Below, piece after piece: positions 11,097 to 20,214 of a stretch of 64,000 bases of DNA. The stretch is from Cladophialophora immunda (Eukaryota; Ascomycota; Eurotiomycetes; Chaetothyriales; Herpotrichiellaceae), in NCBI RefSeq assembly GCF_000835495.1, contig NW_015622543.1, positions 2,338,806-2,402,805 on the forward strand, given 5' to 3'. Every line of letters begins with the position of its first letter. Position 1 is the stretch's first letter. The position numbers and the translations under genes are program-made. The notes beneath the pieces were generated by a model that worked only from the letters and a program-made list of their open reading frames with translations, did no database searches and was not told the DNA's origin.

Positions 11097-11350
11097 GAGG
11101 TTGAGAGGTGTGTGGTCGTGGAAGGCGCAGGAGTCGGACAGGCGAACACCATTTCCTGGACCTGCTCAGGTGCCTCTCCAGGTACCTCTTCAGGTAGGGA
11201 GCCACCTAACGGACCTTCCAGCGCAGACAGACCGGCCTTCCTTCACCAGGCGTCAGGCATCAGGCATCCTTCACCCAAATCCCTCTTTGGGCCACTGAGC
11301 CTTCGATCGCCTCCCCTTCCCAAAACACACTCCACCCCACCACGTGCCTG

Positions 11351-12442
11351 ATGAGTCTTGAAAGATTCAAGTCATCATGTACCTTTCTCCTCCTCTTCCT
11401 AATCCTTTCTCGTATCTTATCCTCGTCCTCTTCGGCCGTCCTACTTCACCGCTACAATGTGGTTGCTAATACTGTAGCTTACAAGCCCTCGCCCTTCCTC
11501 TTAGTCAATGGCCGTCGTATTGTCATCCTCCTGCCGAGCTTCCATTTCTTGAATATGTTGTTGAACGATCTTCTCCTGGCCCTCTTTGGGCTCTGGGCCA
11601 TCTACTTTTTCCTTCTCAAACTCATCCTCTTCAAACTCATCCTCAACATTATCTTGCCACTCATCATGCGATACCTCCTGATCTCGAGTCTCCCAGACTG
11701 TGTGCTCCCATACGCCGAGCGGGCCCTGCAAAAGTGCGACGAACTATGCTACTCTATTCCCTTGGAGCCCAAAGGCCCCTGCAGCCGGGACGTCTACCGC
11801 ACTGCCATGATCTTGTCTCGTCTCGTCGATCGCGATGTGGTTACCGAGATTCTGGACCTGGCCGAACTGTGGGACGATATTCATCTGGTATCAAGGGTCG
11901 ATCCAGAGCCTATGAAAGTGACTGAACGGGGGCACGGCGTCAAAGGTCATAAACCAGGCGTGGTCTATGTTGAAGCTGAACTGCCTCCTACTTTGCCACC
12001 CAACTCACTACGTTCCCTTACATTCAGCACCAGTTCTTCTGATCAAGGTCACAGCAATGACGAGCAAAATGTCGGGACATACAGGAACAGCAAGACATGG
12101 TTCGAAGTCAAGATCACCCCGCCAGATGCAAACAAGCAGCATCCCAAGGACACTCCAGAGAATGGAGAAGAGTCGCTACAAAAGACAAAAATGAAAGCAG
12201 AACCTGTCTTCAACTTTCCTCCAAGAAAGATCATCACCAACGTCCACGCGGGACAGGAGTTCAAGACTCATACCGTCACCTGGCACTACGACGATGAAGA
12301 TGAAGACATCAGAAAGCTCATCAGAACCATGGGGGCTGGGTGGAAGGTTGCCATCACCGCATGGGGACAGTTGCCTATGTGGGACAACTACGTTCGAAGT
12401 GCCAGGATCGACTGCCGCGTTCATACTGTCAGAAAGATGTGA
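11351..12442 (+). CDS. Fungal F-box-like protein of unknown function; N-terminus uncertain
   Basis: The frame is open for 363 codons. The reliable part starts near residue 105. It holds an F-box-like helix pair (RLVDRDVVTEILDLAELWD, about residues 158-176) and a C-terminal domain with blocks GTYRNSKTWFEVKI, TNVHAGQEFKTHTVTWHY and WDNYVRSARIDC. This organisation is common in fungal proteins annotated only as hypothetical or F-box-like. The first 100 residues are a run of Leu/Ile/Phe encoded by CT-rich DNA that could instead be promoter or 5' untranslated sequence. Possible starts are 11351 (poor context), 11555 and 11666 (both A at -3); 11666 would give 258 residues. If the long form is used there would be one or two hydrophobic segments. 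F-box proteins link SCF ubiquitin ligases to substrates, but that role is only inferred here. Confidence 0.6.
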   Translation: MSLERFKSSCTFLLLFLILSRILSSSSSAVLLHRYNVVANTVAYKPSPFLLVNGRRIVILLPSFHFLNMLLNDLLLALFGLWAIYFFLLKLILFKLILNIILPLIMRYLLISSLPDCVLPYAERALQKCDELCYSIPLEPKGPCSRDVYRTAMILSRLVDRDVVTEILDLAELWDDIHLVSRVDPEPMKVTERGHGVKGHKPGVVYVEAELPPTLPPNSLRSLTFSTSSSDQGHSNDEQNVGTYRNSKTWFEVKITPPDANKQHPKDTPENGEESLQKTKMKAEPVFNFPPRKIITNVHAGQEFKTHTVTWHYDDEDEDIRKLIRTMGAGWKVAITAWGQLPMWDNYVRSARIDCRVHTVRKM

Positions 12443-14063
12443 AATCTCTTCATTCTTCAGATCGTGTTTGATCTGGTGACAGGTGCAGGTTTGCTACCAT
12501 CCCCTTTGTAGTGAGTCCTAAGACAACTCTGACACTCCGCACAGAGTCCAATCAACGACTTTGCACCATGAGGGTCATTGTGCAGAACAGAGTCGCCTTT
12601 GCGACTGAGGGAAAGATGACTTGATCAGCCTCCTACGACATCGCACTCCAGATTCGTTGTATTGATAGTCAGAGCTGTGCAGCATGATCAGGGTTATGGA
12701 GGGAGGACAAGAAAAAGGACAATCAGGTGTTGGGAGTCCAGTGCTATTACAACTCACACTCCTTTGGGAAACAGCAGGGTTGGGAAGAGAATGCTGGGTG
12801 GGGGACTCGAGTGCTGACAGGAACAGTGGATGGTAATGCTGAGGGCGCGCCCAGGACGGTATTGATAACAGGGATAATGATGGTGAAGTAGGGCTGTCGA
12901 CAGAGAGGCTTCAGACTGAGGCCGTTTTATCAAGTGATACTCTCCTCTTCAGATGACGTCCGTTCTTTGTGAACACATGCTCGTTTGTCGTTATGCTTCG
13001 GTTAACCTCGGTTATCTCGCCTCCATCGCCTCCCCCTTTGCACGCTCAGCCTCGTCCCCCCCAAGGAACAGTCCCTCCAGAAGATCCGTAACTCTCAGTA
13101 GGACTCCAGCGTGAACCCGTCCAATACTGAGGGAGACCACGAACAGGGTATAGATTGCTCGGTAGGGTGGTTGTGCCTCGATTCATCTGTTCTGGACATG
13201 ATCCGTCTCGCTTGCCCCATTCAGTATCGCAGACAGGCGGGCCAAACCAAAAAAACCCTACAGGCCACCGCCCCTCGCAACCCGTCCTAGCCCTCTGTCC
13301 TCCTTGCGCGGGCACCGACAACAATCGAAAATGTCCTGGTGGTCTCCTCACCCCCGTCTCCAATCTGTGTCTCCTCCTTCACGTATGCATCTTGTCATTG
13401 TTTCTCCCTGCCAACAATGCTCTCCTATGTCGTCTCTGGGGAGATCCACCGGATCCGGCCACGGTGGGCAGGGGCACAGCCGCGGGAACGGAGAGCAGGG
13501 TGCGAGGCCGAGGCGACGTGAAGGTTCAAAATCTGGGACTCGACTGCAGTCGTCAGTCAGTCGAAGTGCTTTACGTACCTAGAGTCTCGGCGGATGTTCT
13601 TCTCGTGCTTACCTGGCTATACCTTGGCCTCCCTCAGATCAGATCACATTGTAGAACTCCAAGTGCATCTGCAGGCTGAGAGCGGCGGCATGGAAAGGGG
13701 GTAGGTTTCTGTCAAGAGTGAGCTGAAGTGGATGCTTGCTGAGGCCGGAGCCCTCGCAAAGGCCCAGCCCGAAGGCTCTCGGCTCGCTCCCACAACAAAC
13801 AGAACATGCAGAAAGCTGCGGCGCACGCTTCAGGGAGAGGAAGCTTTAATAACAAGTGCGGATGAGCGCTGTTGTTACAATCTGTCTCTGCCAGGGTCTC
13901 ATTTTTGCACTCCCTCCGGCGAGACAGCCTTGTGCGGCACAAATCGTCAAATTGACTGCAACCATGTCATACTCAATCGTAGACTCATAATTCGTTCAAC
14001 CCAGGCCGTGCCCATATGAATCACTTTTCTTTACCCGTCCCACAACAGTCCCAAAGTCGCATG
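12443..14063. other. Convergent intergenic region
   Basis: About 1.6 kb between the convergent F-box-like and Apc8 genes. Open frames up to 174 codons exist on both strands (for example 13155-13679), but their composition is unlike the neighbouring proteins and no start, motif or splice pattern supports them. Confidence 0.45.
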
Positions 14064-16481
14064 TCAAGTCATCGGTGGTTGCAACAGGTCCAAGCCTACA
14101 CTGGCTCCGCTCGCCTCCACTTCTCTTCTCCCTCTGACCTCTCGAACCAGCCCCTTTGCCTCTTCGACCTCATATCCGTCCATGCATAACTCCTCGGCCA
14201 GTCTCTCTGCACGGTCCAGGTCTCCTTGTTTCACGCACCAGCGGGCAAGCCACAGGCGTGCTTTGGAGGTTGTAGCGGTAGTACCGGTGCCAAAGCCATC
14301 ACCTCCACCCTCCCCGTGTATTTCGCCAGCATTTTCGGCATCAGAGGGTGACGGTGATGACCCTGACGGCGAATCAGGAGATGCGGAGTATGGCGACATG
14401 ATTTCCGTATCATCATCAGCACCAGCTGCCTCTTGTCCTGCGTCGACTTCCATATCTCCTACACCCTCCGCACGCATCCGGCCTGCTCTGGCTCGGCGTT
14501 CTTCAGCCAAAGCAGTTTTCCTTTCTTCCTTTTGCAGACGCTTGCGAAGTGCTTTCTCCGCCTTTACAACACTCATGTGGCTTCCACCAGTTTCTTGAGC
14601 GACACAAAGTTCCATGTACTGCACAGCCTCCTTTTCTCCTTCGGCACCGCCAACACGCTCGTACAGCAGGGCGATTTGGTAGAGGGTTTCCGGATCGAGA
14701 AGCTTGCGGGTGGCTTTCTGCTGGTTTGGTTTGGTCTGGGGAGTGGATCTTCCACGCTTTGTGCTAGAAGCCAAATTGCTTGAAACGCTGCTGTTTGCAT
14801 TGAAACTTGACTGGGCAGAAGGTGATTCTTCAAAATACGTCCCCGCGACAAGGGCGCGTTTGAGAGCTCGGATTGCTTGATCCAGTCGTTCCATTTTCGC
14901 GTAACAGGACCCGACTGCTTGCCACATTTTGGGGTCATACGGGCGCAGTCCGGCAGCTCTTTGGTAGTAAAACAAAGCGTAAAAGCCCATGTCTAAGACT
15001 TCATACGCCTGGCCTAGACCGTACCAAGCACGGTAATCTTTACGATTGACGTCGACGGCTCGTCGATAGCTTTCGATGGCCGCGTGTGTGTTTTTCAACT
15101 CGATGTACTCGTGACCCATCAGTGTCCATGCCGACAGAAAGTTCCTGTCCAATGTAAGGGCGCGCCGGAAGTACATGACAGCCTTTTCGTGCTGGGAGCA
15201 AAGAGAGTAATAGTTTCCCACCACACAACAGGTTTCTGGGCGGAATTTGTCGACGGATGTGGCGAGATGGGCGAGAAACGCTAGCTTGGGTCGATCAGCC
15301 ATCACGTACAGAATGTTGGAGTAATGGTCAAGTCCGTCAAGACGATGAGGGTGGGCCACTAGCAGCTCTTGAAATATGGATGCAGAGGACTCGTATTCTT
15401 TGGCGTGGTAGTGGCTGAGAGCAAGTTGTGTAAGTAAAAATGTGGAGGTCGGAAAATAGTTCAGGAGAATTCGAAGGTAATTCAATGTTGTCGATTGGTC
15501 GCTTGTCGAGAACAGGTCAACAGAGGCATAGGCCTGATACATGATGCTCATGAGGTTCTGAGGTAGGACAGAAGGAGAAAGTTGGGAATTCAGATCGTCG
15601 ATCGATGAGAGTAAGGTTGCCAATTCCTCCCAAGCACCCCAGTGGTAGGGATTGAGTCGCACAGAACGGAGAAGCCATTGCTGTGCAAGTTGTTCTTGTC
15701 GTGACTTGGCCAGAACGGTGCCGTACAGGTATTCGAGCCACCCTTGAGATCGCTTTAGTTGCGAATCCGCGGCATCTCGCACTTGGAAATATGCTTCCAA
15801 TCCTCTTGCCAGTGCTGGAAGTTCGCGGTTGACCGTCTGCCCACCATCGGCTGGACCCAGGACCATCTCACTTTCTTCGTCCTTGCGCTTCTCTCCAGCG
15901 AGGTACCGCGCATAAAGTGCGAGGAATAGAGACTTTTGACTGAGCCGCGGGAACGGACTGACAGTAGCTGCACCATTCTCTTTTGATTTTCCCTTCGTCC
16001 GAGATGGTGTGGATGTAGGCGTCCGCTTTTTGGGCTTGTCGAAGATTGCTAGACCGCCAGCTGGGATTGCGGGAGGCAGGAATACCGCTGTACATCTGTC
16101 AAACTCCTTGGTGTCGAAGAATGCTTTCGCTAGCAGGTACTTTGGTGCCTCCTTGGCCTCCAGTGCCGCCTCTTCAGGGTCATCATAACTGGTTGAGAAT
16201 AGTCGATACGAGGACTGGACATTATTTGTATCTTGCATGGGAGAGTCATCAAAGGGATCGTCGTCTTCGGGAAGAGAATCGAGAAGCTCCGCTGCCCTAA
16301 TGCCTGGTCAGTGGCTGCTCTTCTTGAGACCTCTTCCTGCTCACCATTTCGCTGATTGGTACAAACATCGTTCGGAGCATTTTATCGAGACTTCTGTCAG
16401 CCTGTCCCTCAGCTCCGATACTACTTCAGCATCAAGTTCGCCAACCGAGCCGAAACTTTCGTTTTGTCGTGGGGCAACCAT
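14064..16481 (-). CDS. CDC23: Anaphase-promoting complex subunit 8 (Cdc23/Apc8)
   Basis: Two exons: 16481-16345 and 16296-14064. The 48-nt intron (16344-16297) has a GTGAGC donor and TTAG acceptor and joins ...CLYQSAK-W to AAELLDSLPEDDD. The product is 789 residues. It is a TPR protein: at least seven consecutive tetratricopeptide units are readable between about residues 270 and 570, with the hallmark Apc8 segments LDHYSNILYV, ETCCVVGNYYSLCSQHEKA, SAWTLMGHEYIELKNT and AWYGLGQAYEVLDM. Apc8 is a homodimeric scaffold of the APC/C arc lamp and helps bind coactivators. The C-terminal third has an acidic Ser/Pro insertion (about 670-720) typical of filamentous fungi. It is divergent from the hydroxyproline dehydratase gene, with about 550 bp between starts. 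Another APC/C gene, Apc15-like, lies 3.7 kb from its start. Identification is confident. Confidence 0.96.
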
Positions 16482-17029
16482 GCTGTGCTGAGGTTCATCT
16501 GGAGCATGAGGCTTCTATAAGTGCACCAGGCACTGAAGTAGGGGACGGAGATTATCAGCCAACTTCGAGGCCATGCAATAATTCGTCGCAGTTGTGTTCG
16601 CGGTGTCGAGATTGACCTCCACTTTGGTCGCAACGCGTTGTGGAAGGCGTGGATGCGCGACTCGCCGTGTGCTCCACCGGCTGGATCATGCAAGGCTATA
16701 TTTCAGCCTTGTCCAACATATCAGTTGAACCAATCCCCCACTTTTGTTTAGCTTCTCTATCTGTTTCTCGTCAAGACCTTCTCCTTCTGCCAAACTCGTG
16801 TCTGCCTAGAATTTTGGAGGGTGCATCATTTTTTTCCGTAATTGAGAGTGTCTCCCCCTGTGACAGATCACCCTCTAGCCTACGCACAGCTATATTGGCG
16901 CAATCGAGCTCTCCGACTTATTGGACATTTTTATATGCAAATTATTGTTTATCTTCGTTAAACACCCACCGAATCAATATCTTCAGAGACTAGGCTGTCT
17001 CAAGGCTGAGTTGTACTTGATCATCAATC
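16482..17029. promoter_or_regulatory. Divergent promoter region of APC8 and hydroxyproline dehydratase genes
   Basis: These 548 bp separate two outward-facing start codons, so both promoters must lie here or overlap. The right half has AT-rich and pyrimidine-rich tracts (about 16880-16980). No specific factor site is claimed. Confidence 0.55.
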
Positions 17030-18250
17030 ATGGACATCAAACAACAGCTCTTGCGGTCGGAGAACAAACCGGTCTCTTGTATAGAGATGCATACTTGCGG
17101 TGAACCTACTCGAATCGTCACTGACGGATATCCCGATCTCCACGGAACACTATTGGAACAGCGTGCTGAAGCAAAAACCAAATATGACCATATTCGAGAA
17201 CGGGTCTTGCTGGAGCCTCGTGGGCACTATGACATGTATGGCGCAATACTTCGACCGGAAACCGAGCTCACTACGAGTGGCGAAGCCCATATTGGGGTTC
17301 TATTTATGACAAATGATGGCTACTCCACAATGTGTGGTCATGCAACCATTGCGCTGGGACGGTTTCTCGTCGATACCCATGACCTCCATATATTCCCGAG
17401 AAGGAATGAGATAAAGTACGACCCTCACACGCGGTATGCTGTCATCAACCTCCATGCCCCATGTGGGCTCGTTGAAGTGACCGTACCGACCAATGAAGAT
17501 GGTTCGGCATCAGACCCTCAACGTCCTGTCTCCTTTGTGTCCGTCCCATCTTTTGCAAAAGGCACCAACATCGCAATTCCTATCCCTGCGCATCTACGTT
17601 GGTCCGAGCTCCCAAGTGACAGAGCGGAAGTACATGCCGGCTTCGCTTATGGCGGAGCATTCTATTGCATTGTTACGGCGACAGAGTTAGGGTTTGCTAA
17701 TGGCCTGAAAGCAGTCGACTTAGAAGCGCTGAACCGTGCCTCGCGGGGCCTGAAATCAGCCATACTGGTCAATAGGGATCTCTCGCGCTACTACGAGCAT
17801 AATTCCGAGCCTGAGATGTCCTTTTTATATGGAGTCATTGTCACTGACAACATGAATGTGCAAAATGAAAGGGTGGCCGGCTCAGAGCTGGGAGTGTGCT
17901 ACTTTGCGGCCGAGGAAATTGACCGGTCTCCAACTGGAAGTGGAGTGGCCGCCCGCGCAGCGCTCGCATATCTCGAGGAGACACGCTCGGAGAATGAGTC
18001 GTGGGCATACCATTCGTTGGTTTCAAAGCTCGGAATCGGTCCACCCTTTATCGGGACAATTGTAGAGGGAAATACGGACGGGGGGAAGCCGCAGCATCAT
18101 CAAGAACCATCACAGACTACCAAAAAGACGGAAGTAAGGGTTAAAGTTGAAGGTCAAGCCTACTACACCGGATTCAGCACGTTCTCCGTGGAAAAGGAGG
18201 ATCCATTGGGAGACAGCGGGTTCGCTTTCAGGAACCTGAGCGGCGCATGA
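17030..18250 (+). CDS. trans-3-hydroxy-L-proline dehydratase (proline racemase family)
   Basis: A single exon of 406 codons; the ATG at 17030 has A at -3. It belongs to the proline racemase superfamily: MHTCGEPTR near the N-terminus (residues 20-28), MCGH with Cys102, and the late DRSPTGSGVAAR block at 298-309. Proline racemases and 4-hydroxyproline epimerases use two catalytic cysteines. Here the second is threonine (Thr302). A Cys/Thr pair is the known signature of trans-3-hydroxy-L-proline dehydratase (EC 4.2.1.77), which dehydrates the substrate to pyrroline-2-carboxylate. The length is slightly above the human enzyme because of a polar insertion near 350-368. The enzyme would allow use of hydroxyproline from animal collagen or plant proteins. 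No targeting signal is seen. The assignment follows from active-site residues and has not been tested here. Confidence 0.92.
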   Translation: MDIKQQLLRSENKPVSCIEMHTCGEPTRIVTDGYPDLHGTLLEQRAEAKTKYDHIRERVLLEPRGHYDMYGAILRPETELTTSGEAHIGVLFMTNDGYSTMCGHATIALGRFLVDTHDLHIFPRRNEIKYDPHTRYAVINLHAPCGLVEVTVPTNEDGSASDPQRPVSFVSVPSFAKGTNIAIPIPAHLRWSELPSDRAEVHAGFAYGGAFYCIVTATELGFANGLKAVDLEALNRASRGLKSAILVNRDLSRYYEHNSEPEMSFLYGVIVTDNMNVQNERVAGSELGVCYFAAEEIDRSPTGSGVAARAALAYLEETRSENESWAYHSLVSKLGIGPPFIGTIVEGNTDGGKPQHHQEPSQTTKKTEVRVKVEGQAYYTGFSTFSVEKEDPLGDSGFAFRNLSGA

Positions 18251-18682
18251 GCAAGTTTAATGACATACAGCTGCAGTAAACCGAGTTCAAGAGTTCAAGC
18301 TGCGTTTCGTAGCTTTCTGAAGCCCACACGTCTTGGGAAGATTGTGGCAGCATTGAACGAGGCTGACGAGGCTGAGGTCGCTGTACGGTAGACTTTTGGA
18401 TCATCATGTGCAGTGAGTCCGGCCGGGCGTTTCCGCCACCGGCGTCATCCTGAGGCCAGAACATTTGTTCTTGCTGCGACTTTGTCCAAAGCCAGAACAA
18501 GACAATTTGATGCCCTAGGCCAACGAAACCCGCTGTCGAGATCGCAGACAGAGTGGCACGAATTCCTACTTGTGGCGAACGAGGATCCTAACAAAGATGG
18601 CTTGAAAAGAAAAAGTATACAGGGCTCACGACAATCCACCTGTCTTTGTGAACATCACTCTACGACGACAAACCCGTCCAAC
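18251..18682. other. Intergenic region
   Basis: A 430-bp tandem gap between the dehydratase and the Bet1 gene. It should hold the terminator of the former and the promoter of the latter. No gene is seen. Confidence 0.45.
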
Positions 18683-19302
18683 ATGTCAACGTACGTTTCT
18701 CTCCACCCCCACGTCGTCACCAGAAGATGAATTCCGGTGGGCTAACACCAGTGAACAGGAACCGCTACTCGTCATTAAATCGGCGCGCCGCCCCAGCCTC
18801 CTCTGCCCTCTTCCAAGACTACCCCGGCTCGCGCCCATCCTCCTCATCCTCCGGGCAGAGACCCAGCAGCTATGCCTATCCCACATCACAACAAGCAAGT
18901 TCCTCGTCACCCTACCTGACGCCTTACTCCTCCACAAATGGCCACAGCACTCCTCAAAGGCCGTCATCCGGATTCCGCCCAGCGACGCCCAACTCCAAGG
19001 GTCAATACTCCGCTTCCGTCCTCGAGGAACTCGAGTCTCAAAACGAAATCACTCAAACCACACTCTTGAGTCAAAAAGTCTCGCAACTGAAGTCTCTCAC
19101 GGTTGCTATCGGTGATGAAATCCGCGACTCGTCCCAGCTCGCGCAGACAATTAATGATACCTTTGAGAATACGGGCGTGAGGTTACGGGGTACTATGAGG
19201 AGGATGTTACGCATGGCAGAGCGGACAGGGGTGGGGTGGAAAGTGTGGGTGATATTTTTCATCGCCGTGTGGGCTTTGTTTGCCTATGTGTGGCTATTCT
19301 GA
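18683..19302 (+). CDS. BET1: Bet1-type SNARE (ER-Golgi Qc-SNARE)
   Basis: Two exons: a tiny first exon 18683-18690 and exon 2 18759-19302. The 68-nt intron has a GTACGT donor, a GGGCTAACACC branch region and an ACAG acceptor. The product is 183 residues and begins MSTNRYSSLNRR. An in-frame ATG at 18727 inside the intron would be a spurious start. A Ser/Pro-rich N-terminal half is followed by the SNARE helix, about residues 98-158 (LEELESQNEITQTTLLSQ, then VSQLKSLTVAIGDEIRDS), with the VAIGDEIRDS motif typical of Bet1. The C-terminal anchor is WKVWVIFFIAVWALFAYVWL. Bet1 works with Sed5, Bos1 and Sec22 in fusion of ER-derived vesicles with the Golgi. Very short first exons are common in small fungal membrane-protein genes. 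Confidence 0.93.
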
Positions 19303-20214
19303 GCGGGAAAGACCCAAAAGCTGAACGGTTGGGCGGAAAGGCAAGAGGAGAGCCAGCAAGCGATGAAGGGTTCAGCTCTGCTAGGCACAGCACTTGGTCT
19401 TGGACTGGACCTGGATCCGCATCTGAGCGAGCGAGATCTTGACCTTTTGGAATCCTTCAGCGCTGGTGCGCCTCAAAAGGACATTTGGGCGCCGCCTCAT
19501 ATCATGCCATGATGAAGGAACCCAGAAATGAGGCACGATCCGGCACACGACCTCTTTCGGAAACGACATCGCCCAAGACCTTTCTCCGAAATCCACATTG
19601 CGAACCCCATATCGCATTCGGTCATCCTCGACTCCTCAGCACTAGCCCGCGTTCCGCAAGTCTCTCCCAATCGCCGTCATCTTGAGCAGCGGCCTCTCTA
19701 TTTCCGACGAATTACAGAGCTGTATATAATTCACTCTTTCCATTCCTCCGTCCCCAGATCCTTTCAAGGCGGCACAATGCAAAACAGGGCCCAGAGCAAG
19801 GCGTTACCGGAGCAATTTTTGTTGATTTGTACCAAGAATCACGCAGCGAAGTTGGCAGGCAGGTACAAAAAAGTGAATATGAATTTCTTGGACCTTTTAA
19901 TTCGTCTGGTCTTAGCGTGCTCGTGATATCGGCGCCGCGCAGTCTGCGACGCTCGTGTCCGATCTCCCAAGTACATCTGTGAAGTAGTGCGAGTTGATTT
20001 GGGAGGGCGAGAGGAATTTGTACATGTAAAATGGAGTCTTTCTTGAATGATACCCTTGAGGCCTGGAGTCGGTGCCGACAAGCCACAGACTGACCTTGCG
20101 CCGGAGGAGCTTTGCGCCGGAGGAGCTCGTCAGAAGACTCCATATCATAACAGATGCCACATAGGGATCCAGCCCTCCCAATATCATCATCCCCCAGCTT
20201 TCTATTCCCTGGTG
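19303..20214. other. Convergent intergenic region
   Basis: About 900 bp between the convergent Bet1 and Apc15-like genes. Several overlapping short frames occur, but none has protein-like features. It probably contains both 3' untranslated regions. Confidence 0.45.

Noticed and set aside
13155..13679. A 174-codon plus-strand frame between F-box-like and APC8 genes.
   Set aside because: Cys/Ser/Pro-rich chance composition, no motif, no consistent start context, and an overlapping frame on the other strand.
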